Positions 8,659 to 14,791 of a stretch of 35,363 nucleotides of DNA are shown one piece after another. The stretch lies in NCBI GenBank assembly GCA_030149525.1, contig JASBRJ010000037.1, forward strand, positions 1 to 35,363, given 5' to 3'. The stretch comes from a bacterium (lineage in GTDB: Bacteria; Vulcanimicrobiota; Xenobia; Xenobiales; JADMJV01). Every line of letters starts with the position of its first letter. Position 1 is the stretch's first letter. Both the position numbers and the translations under genes were made by a program. Under the pieces are notes generated by a model, which saw only the letters and a list, made by a program, of their open reading frames with translations, was not told where the DNA came from and did no database searches.

Positions 8659-9454
8659 TCTGATCGAGATCTCTTAATACCAGACCGTTGGGACCAGGTG
8701 CAACGTTTCGAAGACGTTGGGCTATCCAACGGTCTTTTTTTTCCCCGACTAAAGCCTGAAACCGGTCTCGGCGAGCCATAATCTTGGCCACGTAGCGCTG
8801 GGTGATTCGGTACGGGGGAATGCCGCCGTACCTCTCCACCGCTCCAGGTCCGGCGTTGTAGGAAGCCAGAGCAAGTTCCGTTTTGTCTTCACGATACTTC
8901 CAGCGGCGACATAAAGCTGCAAGGTAGCGGGCGCAACCTTCGATATTGTCGGAGGCGCGGTAGGGATTCACCCCAAGAGTTGCGGCGGTGGAAGGCAGAA
9001 TCTGGCCCAGGCCGACCGCACCACCCGGAGAGACCACCTGCGGGCGGAATCGCGACTCTTGGGCGATCAAGGCAGCGATGAGGAGCGGGTCCATGGAATG
9101 GCGGTCACTGGATTCCTCAATGGCTTGCGCGATCTCGCGGGCGGCTTCTTGCCCGAGGGAGGGATTGTGGCTGGTCACGATTCCCACCAGTGTTGGGGTG
9201 AGACTCCAGGCTAAGGCCAGGCGCCGTCGTTGCTCTCGTAAGTGGGCTGCATAGAGCTGATTTCGCCGCACGCTGTCCCGCTCATATCGGGCCGCGATTT
9301 CGGTCCGAAACTCCGAGGACAGAGGCATCTCAAGAACGTCAATCTTCTTGAACCAGATGGTGGGCGGTGCCCAACGCTCCTGGCTGAGCGCCTGAAAGCC
9401 TGCATATAAACCGCTGCTCAAACAGAGCATGGTAAAAACGATCCTGAAACCCAA
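8600..9454 (-). CDS. Membrane-anchored lytic transglycosylase (SLT domain)
   Basis: This is a goose-lysozyme-like lytic transglycosylase that should cleave the peptidoglycan glycan strand on the outer face of the inner membrane. The N-terminus (RIVFTMLCLSSGLYAGF) is a signal anchor or signal peptide. The SLT domain covers about residues 115-250: catalytic Glu133 in ALIAQESRF, then SPGGAVGLGQILPSTAATLG, the ALASYNAGPGAVERYGG motif and a YVAKIM helix. I prefer the TTG at 9454, preceded by GGGGA at a 5-nt spacing, over the open-frame start at 9466, which has no ribosome-binding site. The last 20 or so residues are encoded antisense to the 3' end of the BrxD-like gene and run through its terminator, so the true C-terminus deserves checking. 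A terminator separates it from the RiPP cluster upstream. Confidence 0.88.
   Translation of the reverse strand: MGFRIVFTMLCLSSGLYAGFQALSQERWAPPTIWFKKIDVLEMPLSSEFRTEIAARYERDSVRRNQLYAAHLREQRRRLALAWSLTPTLVGIVTSHNPSLGQEAAREIAQAIEESSDRHSMDPLLIAALIAQESRFRPQVVSPGGAVGLGQILPSTAATLGVNPYRASDNIEGCARYLAALCRRWKYREDKTELALASYNAGPGAVERYGGIPPYRITQRYVAKIMARRDRFQALVGEKKDRWIAQRLRNVAPGPNGLVLRDLDQIKAEPGRPLPGAQRARPSS
8682..8742 (+). terminator. Rho-independent terminator of the beta-helix/BrxD-like operon
   Basis: A perfect 10-bp stem (8682-8691 agaccgttgg with 8726-8735 ccaacggtct) encloses a second 6-bp stem (8701-8706 with 8714-8719, loop ttcgaag), and the outer stem runs into eight Ts (8735-8742). It lies 24 bp after the BrxD-like stop codon. 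It also lies entirely inside the convergent transglycosylase reading frame, near its C-terminus. Confidence 0.75.
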
Positions 9455-9532
9455 GGTTGTCCCCAATATCGAAAAGATTCTCAGGACCTTACTTCATGTC
9501 GGGCAGATCATGCAAGTTTGATGGAATAAACG

Positions 9533-9563
9533 AAAAACACCCGGCGTTTGGCCGGGTGTTTTT
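9533..9563. terminator. Perfect bidirectional hairpin terminator ending the RiPP cluster
   Basis: A 13-bp perfect inverted repeat (9533-9545 aaaaacacccggc, loop gtttg, 9551-9563 gccgggtgttttt) gives a GC-rich stem with a T-run on either strand. It lies 22 bp past the stop of the second precursor peptide on the minus strand and would isolate the cluster from the transglycosylase gene. Confidence 0.9.
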
Positions 9564-9585
9564 CTCTGAAGGACTTCGGGCGCTC

Positions 9586-9690
9586 TCAAAGGGTTGTGGA
9601 CGCGAATCCGCCATAAACGGACTCGCGCGCGAAATCGTCAGCCTTAACGATCTTCTCGATCTTTGGCGCTTGATAACTGCTCTTCTTCAT
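9586..9690 (-). CDS. RiPP precursor peptide B (34 aa), downstream of the radical SAM gene
   Basis: This 34-codon gene has ATG 9690-9688, TGA at 9586 and a GGGAGGT ribosome-binding site about 11 nt upstream. The peptide has the leader Y6-Q-A-P-K-I-E-K-I-V-K, then D19-F-A-R-E-S-V-Y26, and the tail GGFASTTL. Peptide A (11790-11894) has the same 34-residue length and the same spaced pattern YxAPKxEKxVKxxDFxRESVY, but a different tail. The Y-x-x-P motif matches what PqqD-like recognition domains bind in lasso-type leaders. It follows the radical SAM gene by 34 bp and precedes a strong terminator. The inferred core is the C-terminal 8 residues, rich in Ser and Thr. Similarity of the two peptides flanking the maturase makes chance very unlikely; the mature product is unknown. 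Confidence 0.85.
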   Translation of the reverse strand: MKKSSYQAPKIEKIVKADDFARESVYGGFASTTL

Positions 9691-9724
9691 CGGTACTCTC
9701 TACCTCCCAGAATCTAAGTATAGT

Positions 9725-11713
9725 TTACTGTTGACCGGCCTTCGTCTGTACGGGTCTCCATCCTTCTCGTCTGAACAGATAGAAGGCGACCTGGAAAACC
9801 TCTCTCGTATCCGCGGCAACCTCTCTGAGGACAGTGCCCGCCCCCCTTAGGAAAAGGGCTCTGGGTATACCTCGAAGGCAAGCTCCCAGTTCGAGGAGCG
9901 CTCTACCTGGTGAGCGATCGACGACTCCGTGAAGGAATGCAAGAAACGGCTCTAACCAGAGGTTGGTGCGAATACGGTCATCCAGAAACATTTGATAGGC
10001 CATGACTCGATTAAGAAAGCGGACGGAGAAAGAAATGGAGTCTCGACGACGGGCGCCGATTCCAAGCTTCAGACCGAGATGCTCGCAAAGAAAAAATAGC
10101 TCGTGACTGAAACCGTTCTGCGCAAGTCCGTTCCAATCCACAGACTCCACTGAATTAAGAAACCGAAGATCCCAAGCCAGCGCGCCGCCTCGGCGATAGA
10201 GCCTGTTCCTCCACTGCCGTAAGCATTCCAGAGCAATTCTCTCCGGTCCCTCCAGGTCTTGCTCCCGCCTTTCCACCACAACGACCGGATAATCGAGCCG
10301 CTGGCCAAGAAGCTGCTCCACTTCCTTAACAGGGCGACCCGAAGACACGCACAATTGGCTATCGACTCTCGGATTCTCCATTTGCAAAAGTCGAGAAGTG
10401 CCAAACGGCTTCAATCCAAGCCCATGCTCCTCGCCGATTCTTAAAACTTCCGCCAGTCGTTGCTGCAGAACGGCCTGCTCCGCATCCCGACGCTCCCTGG
10501 CCTCCTCCACTCGAGCTCTAAAGAAGGCTGGGGCCCACTCCCTTAAGACTCTCCTTTGCTCGTCTTTCTCCAGCAGCGCCAACAAACCGTTCTGCTCCAG
10601 AATCACAGCGAGCCGCTCCCAGTCGAGGTCCGCACGGCCAAACACCCGATCCATAGACTGCCTGGGCCCGCTCACCAGCAACTCGGTAAAGGCACGCGGC
10701 CCCTCACGGGCGTTCACCGCATCTCTGTGAAATGTTTCGCTTCTGGCAGACTCCAGAACCAGCCCCCGGGCCAACCGTTCGGCAGCCACCTCGGGCCGGG
10801 AGAGGTATGCACGAAGCGCCTCTACGGCCTGTCCATCCCGATTGAGATCTACACAAAGTTCACACATCCCCGAGTAGTTCTTTTGCAGCGGATGATTTTC
10901 AAAGCCGGGCAGACTCAGAAGGATGTCTCTCAACCTGGCAGGCCCGTCAATACGAATAGTTTGTAGGATCGGGTCGTCTCTATGTTTTTGTAGAAGCTCC
11001 GCGATGTTGGAGTCGGGTCGGTACTCCCCTACGAATAGGCCGGACTCCGGCGGCACGAAATAGGACGGTCCGTTGCAAGCCAAAACACGACCGTTGTCGG
11101 CAAACGTGATCTGCTCACAGGCGCTACAAAACCCCTCCAATTGACCCCTGAGTTCATCCTCAAGGCTCTTAGCGAGTCCAACCGGCTGGACATCATAGAA
11201 GCGCAAATTGGTGTTGGCCCTGCCCCGAAACGGTTGCACCAACTCATCCAGGTCGGAGTCATCGAGAGACCGGGTGATATTGATATGAACGACCTGGCCG
11301 AACTCTTCTGCCGCGTCGAGAATATTCAGGAGTGGTTCAGGCCCCTGGAACTCCGCATGGAAACGATCATAAGAGAGGGCCAGCCTGACCAGCCCGGCGT
11401 CCAACAGAGCTTTCATGGTCTCTCTGGCTCGGGCGGGCTTCTTTCCCCAAAAACCGTTGGAGACAATTGTTGTCTTGACTCCCCCGGCCTTGGCGCGCTC
11501 CATCAACTCTAAGACGAGAGGCCCTCTCAATAGAGGCTCACCCCCGGTGAATTGAATCAAATCTATTCCGGCCTCCACGAGAGAGTCGACCAATGACCGG
11601 AGTTCCTCCTCCGAGGGCTGTCCCTTGATGTGAGGGTTGCTCTCCACACTGCAGTGACGACAGCTCATATTACATTTTCGCGTGACCATAATGGCTGCGT
11701 ATCGGATCTTCAT
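9725..11713 (-). CDS. Radical SAM/SPASM-like RiPP maturase with large unassigned C-terminal region
   Basis: This is a 662-aa radical SAM enzyme. Residues 14-21 carry the CxxxCxxC cluster motif (CNMSCRHC), and 57-60 are GGEP for SAM binding. Auxiliary-cluster cysteines of SPASM-like type follow at C196, C199, C213, C284 and C287, suggesting extra Fe-S clusters as in peptide maturases. About 370 further residues, mostly alpha-helical and charged, match no family I recognise; most characterised SPASM peptide maturases are far shorter. I chose ATG 11713, preceded by GGGAG at a 6-nt spacing; the open frame begins at 11827, but that stretch overlaps precursor A. The gene sits between two near-identical-leader precursor peptides. 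The likely role is oxidative modification of their cores, but the chemistry cannot be read from sequence. Confidence 0.9.
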   Translation of the reverse strand: MKIRYAAIMVTRKCNMSCRHCSVESNPHIKGQPSEEELRSLVDSLVEAGIDLIQFTGGEPLLRGPLVLELMERAKAGGVKTTIVSNGFWGKKPARARETMKALLDAGLVRLALSYDRFHAEFQGPEPLLNILDAAEEFGQVVHINITRSLDDSDLDELVQPFRGRANTNLRFYDVQPVGLAKSLEDELRGQLEGFCSACEQITFADNGRVLACNGPSYFVPPESGLFVGEYRPDSNIAELLQKHRDDPILQTIRIDGPARLRDILLSLPGFENHPLQKNYSGMCELCVDLNRDGQAVEALRAYLSRPEVAAERLARGLVLESARSETFHRDAVNAREGPRAFTELLVSGPRQSMDRVFGRADLDWERLAVILEQNGLLALLEKDEQRRVLREWAPAFFRARVEEARERRDAEQAVLQQRLAEVLRIGEEHGLGLKPFGTSRLLQMENPRVDSQLCVSSGRPVKEVEQLLGQRLDYPVVVVERREQDLEGPERIALECLRQWRNRLYRRGGALAWDLRFLNSVESVDWNGLAQNGFSHELFFLCEHLGLKLGIGARRRDSISFSVRFLNRVMAYQMFLDDRIRTNLWLEPFLAFLHGVVDRSPGRALLELGACLRGIPRALFLRGAGTVLREVAADTREVFQVAFYLFRREGWRPVQTKAGQQ

Positions 11714-11789
11714 GACCGTCTCCCAATCAACCGGAATGAAAAACACCTCGCGGGTGGCGAAGTGTCTTGTAAATGTGTTCCAGTTCTTT

Positions 11790-11894
11790 CTAATTGCTAG
11801 AAACGTTAGCAGCGTAAACCGACTCACGCTGGAAGTCTTCCGATTTCACAACCTTCTCGACTTTGGGTGCCTCATATTTTGCGGGCTTGTTCAT
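11790..11894 (-). CDS. RiPP precursor peptide A (34 aa), upstream of the radical SAM gene
   Basis: This 34-codon gene has ATG 11894-11892, TAG at 11790 and a GGAGGGAG ribosome-binding site 8 nt upstream. The leader Y7-E-A-P-K-V-E-K-V-V-K, then D20-F-Q-R-E-S-V-Y27, matches precursor B in spacing and most residues, and the tail is AANVSSN. The conserved Y-x-x-P-x-(V/I) resembles the lasso-leader motif bound by PqqD/RRE domains, in keeping with the PqqD-like protein two genes upstream. It lies 25 bp after the HPr-kinase-like gene and 76 bp before the radical SAM start. The 7-residue tail is the inferred core. The C-terminal Ser-Ser-Asn is notable because HPr-kinase-like enzymes phosphorylate a C-terminal Ser in some lasso peptides. 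Confidence 0.85.
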   Translation of the reverse strand: MNKPAKYEAPKVEKVVKSEDFQRESVYAANVSSN

Positions 11895-11919
11895 GATTCT
11901 AACTCCCTCCGGAAAATGT

Positions 11920-12807
11920 TCAGGCCGTGACATTCGCACCTATAGGATCAACACCCTCTGCTAGACGCTCAAAAAGTGACTCCATGCGACGGGCTTGCTC
12001 GGGCAAGGTAGCCCGACCCATTCGATAGACCGGGATCTTATTGGAAAGCGGCGCTAAACCGGCAAGGCTCGCACCAAGCCCCCGAGAGTAGTAGTGGTGA
12101 TTATGAACGGCAAGACTCATCACCGCCTCCGACTCTTCCAGTCTCTCCAAGCGACTTTCCGTGGCCAGCAAAAGCACCACGGCCCCCAGCCGATTCCTAG
12201 CAACGCGTCGGCAAGGGTGAAATAGAAGGCTGCCGTCATCTCCCTGGAAACAATCCTTCTGCTGGGCTATCCGAGTCCAAAGCGCGTCTCCCAGCAATTC
12301 CCGACTGGTGGCTCGAACTCGCGAGCGTCGAGAGATAGGAGTGGCTGTCCAATCCGACGTCTCCAGCTGAAAGCCGTCGTCGGAGTAGAGATTGAAGCCT
12401 CGTGACCATAGGTAAGCGGCAAGAGTCGACTTACCGGCCTCCTTGTTGCCCACCACGCCCACCGATACACCGCCTTTTTCCAGCAGGCAGGCATGAAAAC
12501 CCATGGGAGCATCGGGCCTGACAAGATCGGCGTAAACAGATTGGAACTCCACCGCCTTCAAGGCCTCAGAGACACAGGCAAAACGGCTGCTGAAGCCCTC
12601 TTTTTCTAGGAACGGCTTCATCCAGGTTGGCCCCTTCGTCTCCCAGGTGGATTCAGTGGGCTTCAGGACAACCCAATCACCCACAAACTGACTGTCGGGC
12701 GAGGGAACCCAGGGTGCGAAGACCGATTCAGCGAGAGCGAAACACTCGGATAGATCCGTGTTCAATCGAAAGCGAGAGTATCTTGTGCCCCACTCAAGCC
12801 TGTACAA
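11920..12807 (-). CDS. HPr kinase-like P-loop protein (RiPP tailoring kinase candidate)
   Basis: The 295-aa protein resembles the HPr-serine-kinase-like proteins found in lasso-peptide clusters. It has a Walker A loop at residues 120-127 (GNKEAGKS), followed by LWSRGFNLYSDDGFQLE with the Asp pair D143-D144 that HprK-type kinases use for metal and catalysis, and a Pro-Ile-Ser-Arg-Arg segment after it. There is no PTS operon nearby, so it is unlikely to be the classic HprK. In the paeninodin lasso cluster a homologous kinase phosphorylates a C-terminal Ser; by analogy this one may phosphorylate the Ser/Thr-rich precursor tails. The start is TTG 12807, overlapping the PqqD-like gene by 14 bp; its ribosome-binding site is weak, so the start is uncertain and translation may be coupled. 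Confidence 0.85.
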   Translation of the reverse strand: MYRLEWGTRYSRFRLNTDLSECFALAESVFAPWVPSPDSQFVGDWVVLKPTESTWETKGPTWMKPFLEKEGFSSRFACVSEALKAVEFQSVYADLVRPDAPMGFHACLLEKGGVSVGVVGNKEAGKSTLAAYLWSRGFNLYSDDGFQLETSDWTATPISRRSRVRATSRELLGDALWTRIAQQKDCFQGDDGSLLFHPCRRVARNRLGAVVLLLATESRLERLEESEAVMSLAVHNHHYYSRGLGASLAGLAPLSNKIPVYRMGRATLPEQARRMESLFERLAEGVDPIGANVTA

Positions 12808-13069
12808 CGACGATGCCGTTCTTGAGCAACTCCTCGATATAGGCTTCTACATCGGACTTGATGTCCTGAGGCTCAACATCAGGATGTTCCGCCTGCAGAG
12901 CCTTGATCAACTCGCTCTGAGGCGATGGACGCTCCAGCCGATTCCAAAGCCAGGAACCGGTGGGGTTCAAGACGATGGAATCGTGAGTCTCTTGATGAAA
13001 AACGACAACTCTCTGACCACTGGGATGAGTGTCGGCTTTGGGATGTCTGGCTAGAATTCTGTTGCTCAT
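12794..13069 (-). CDS. PqqD-like peptide chaperone (RiPP recognition element)
   Basis: The 91-aa protein is of the PqqD family, the winged-helix-like RiPP recognition element that binds precursor leaders and presents them to the maturase. It has the typical sequence of a short beta region (GQRVVVFHQETHDSIVLNPTGSWLWNRLE, with the family's 'LN.TG..LW..L' signature), a helix (SELIKALQAEH) and a C-terminal helix (DVEAYIEELLKNGIVVV). The start ATG 13069 follows the nucleotidyltransferase stop by 17 bp, and its end overlaps the kinase gene by 14 bp, placing it inside the operon. It is the expected partner for the YxxP leader motif in both precursor peptides. Confidence 0.9.
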   Translation of the reverse strand: MSNRILARHPKADTHPSGQRVVVFHQETHDSIVLNPTGSWLWNRLERPSPQSELIKALQAEHPDVEPQDIKSDVEAYIEELLKNGIVVVQA

Positions 13070-13086
13070 GCTCAGAAACTACTCTG

Positions 13087-14196
13087 TTAGCTTTTGAGCG
13101 CCTGCCGGATTCTTTCCTGAATCACACGGACCGGCCTGAGCAAATAGTAAAGAGGCCAGTACCAACGAGGAAGATCCATCCATTTCAGGTCCAGAGCATG
13201 GGGTCGAAAAAGGGTGAACAAGGCGTATCTCGCACGGGCCGGCCAGTCGTCAAAAAGCTGCCATTGAAAGCGATGAAGCTCTGCCAGTCCCGGTCGCTCT
13301 GAAAACATGTGAGCCCGGGCCTTCGCCGTCAGAGGTTCTAGACGTTTCGGCAGCTTCCAACCCTCGGGCGTCTTGAGTGAGAATAAGTCTTTGGCAAGTT
13401 CAAGGCCTAGCGAAAGCGATCTCACCCCTCCGCTTTCTTTGGCCACCTGTCCCACTCTCTGCCAGTCCAAGGGATGGGAACGACAGAGAGCGACCAGATC
13501 ATAGACCCAGCGGAGTTTTCTCCATCCATGTTTACCGCCATGGATAGCCAAAAGAACCAGATGCTCCTCGGGCGCGAAAGTCTCCACCGGATACCCGTTC
13601 ATCTGGACAGCGAACGGCGTCTTTTTTGATAAGCTAAAACTGTCTCGAAACGCCTCCGAGAAAGCTGAGCGGTGAAGATCCACGGTCACCCGTCTTCGAT
13701 TATGAATAAGTGTGATCTCGTAGGCCAACTTGAGATAACAGCGAGGCAGGTCGCCGAGTTCGGGCACAAACCCTTCGGCCCTGAGAAGCTGAAACGCTTC
13801 CTCGTACATCTCCGGTGCAACCAAGAGATCCAGATCTCCCCACTCTCGTCCCGAAGCGCCGCCATAAGCAAGGAAAGCCAGCGCCGGACCCTTGTAACAC
13901 GCTACCTCGATCCCTCGGGAGTGGAAGAGATCGAGAAGAGCCAGCAACTCGTTGACCTGGCGAATCTGAGCCAGTGTTCGCCAGGTGGCAGAAGACGACA
14001 TGAGTTCCGCCGTCGGTTCTGGCAGATAGGCAGCGAACTCCCTGTCCAGACACTCCCAAAGGGGCAAGGCGAGGCCTTCTTCTTCGGCCACACCCCAAAG
14101 TCGCTCCCAGTCCACTTCTCCTTGTAATTCTTGCTCCTTACGATCTCTTGAAGCACACCCAAGCAAAAGCAAAATCAATTCATATTCAGAAGACAA
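13087..14196 (-). CDS. Nucleotidyltransferase family protein (NTP_transf_5-like) of the RiPP cluster
   Basis: The 369-aa protein resembles the uncharacterised nucleotidyltransferases that accompany HPr-kinase-like genes in lasso clusters. The N-terminal helical half leads to the catalytic region CYKGPALAFLAYGGASGREWGDLDLLV, with the DxD pair in 'WGDLDLL', followed by a further Asp in VTVDLHRSAF. I chose TTG 14196 because GGAGGGG lies about 5 nt upstream; an ATG at 14220 is in frame but sits within the tRNA terminator. In paeninodin-type systems such enzymes extend the phosphate placed by the kinase, so the likely substrate here is the phosphorylated precursor peptide; a small-molecule substrate is possible. 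It is the first gene of the cluster, read away from the tRNA. Confidence 0.85.
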   Translation of the reverse strand: MSSEYELILLLLGCASRDRKEQELQGEVDWERLWGVAEEEGLALPLWECLDREFAAYLPEPTAELMSSSATWRTLAQIRQVNELLALLDLFHSRGIEVACYKGPALAFLAYGGASGREWGDLDLLVAPEMYEEAFQLLRAEGFVPELGDLPRCYLKLAYEITLIHNRRRVTVDLHRSAFSEAFRDSFSLSKKTPFAVQMNGYPVETFAPEEHLVLLAIHGGKHGWRKLRWVYDLVALCRSHPLDWQRVGQVAKESGGVRSLSLGLELAKDLFSLKTPEGWKLPKRLEPLTAKARAHMFSERPGLAELHRFQWQLFDDWPARARYALFTLFRPHALDLKWMDLPRWYWPLYYLLRPVRVIQERIRQALKS

Positions 14197-14215
14197 AGAC
14201 GCCCCTCCCTGAAAA

Positions 14216-14244
14216 TGCAAAAAGGCACGTCTTTCGACGCGCCT
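14216..14244 (-). terminator. Terminator immediately after tRNA-Gln
   Basis: On the minus strand, directly after the encoded CCA, comes the stem AGGCGCGTC, tetraloop GAAA, then GACGTGCCT and a T-run (TTTTT). One G-T pair interrupts an otherwise perfect 9-bp stem. It would end tRNA transcription before the RiPP cluster. Confidence 0.85.
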
Positions 14245-14319
14245 TGGCTGGGGTACCTGGATTCGAACCAGGGAATGCCGGAACCAAAACCCGGTGCCTT
14301 ACCGCTTGGCTATACCCCA
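14245..14319 (-). tRNA. tRNA-Gln (anticodon TTG)
   Basis: Read on the minus strand, this gives a complete cloverleaf. The 7-bp acceptor stem (TGGGGTA with TACCCCA) is followed by a D arm with AGCGGTAA and an anticodon stem CCGGG/TCCGG holding the loop TTTTGGT, so the anticodon is TTG. The T arm is CCTGG-TTCGAAT-CCAGG. Discriminator G at 14248 is right for glutamine, and CCA is encoded at 14245-14247. A terminator follows at once. Confidence 0.97.
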
Positions 14320-14355
14320 AGGACAACGGTATGATAGCTATTGATCAGCCGTTCG

Positions 14356-14784
14356 TCAACCATCTTCGAAGAGATTTTCAAAATCTTCTTCTTCCTCTAG
14401 TTGATGGTAGGCTTCTTCAAACTCTCTTTGCTTTTCAGCATTCACATCTTGCAGCTGCACCAGGAGCCGATAGCCCTCCTCAGCGCCTTTCACTAGCGCC
14501 ACAGCCTCCTGGGGATTCTCCTTGGGATCGACGGATTTGAGGGCCTCCACCGTTTCTTGCAGTTGGCTCAATCCTTGCTGGGCGGCATCGAGTAAAACCT
14601 CACCATCCGGAAAGATCTGAGGAGCGTCCATAACACGGAGTCGCTGCTCATAGACGAAGAAATGCTTCTCCAGCACACCCAGGGCCTGAATGTAGCCCGC
14701 CATCTCAATCTCGTTGCGATGGCGGGCCGACACAACCCCCTTAATGAGGGAAAGGGGGTTGCGTTGTTTGAGCTCTTTCGTCAT
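14356..14784 (-). CDS. Acidic helical protein of unknown function (142 aa), coupled to the decapeptide-repeat gene
   Basis: I do not recognise this protein. It is almost entirely predicted helix, ends in a very acidic tail (LEEEEDFENLF), and has no signal peptide, membrane segment or metal-binding cluster. Its ATG (14784-14782) comes 7 bp after the stop of the 1300-aa repeat protein and has no proper ribosome-binding site, so it is probably translated by coupling and may be its chaperone or partner; that is inference from position. The zinc-ribbon protein at 25980-26690 has a similarly acidic helical character (for example LEDLEEDEDF), but I cannot show homology by eye. The tRNA-Gln gene begins 36 bp downstream on the same strand. 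Confidence 0.8.
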   Translation of the reverse strand: MTKELKQRNPLSLIKGVVSARHRNEIEMAGYIQALGVLEKHFFVYEQRLRVMDAPQIFPDGEVLLDAAQQGLSQLQETVEALKSVDPKENPQEAVALVKGAEEGYRLLVQLQDVNAEKQREFEEAYHQLEEEEDFENLFEDG

Positions 14785-14791
14785 TCAGACT

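Noticed and set aside
9586-14196. Ordinary lasso-peptide cluster
   Set aside because: PqqD-like, kinase and nucleotidyltransferase genes fit, but the asparagine-synthetase-like cyclase and the leader peptidase are missing and a radical SAM gene is present instead.
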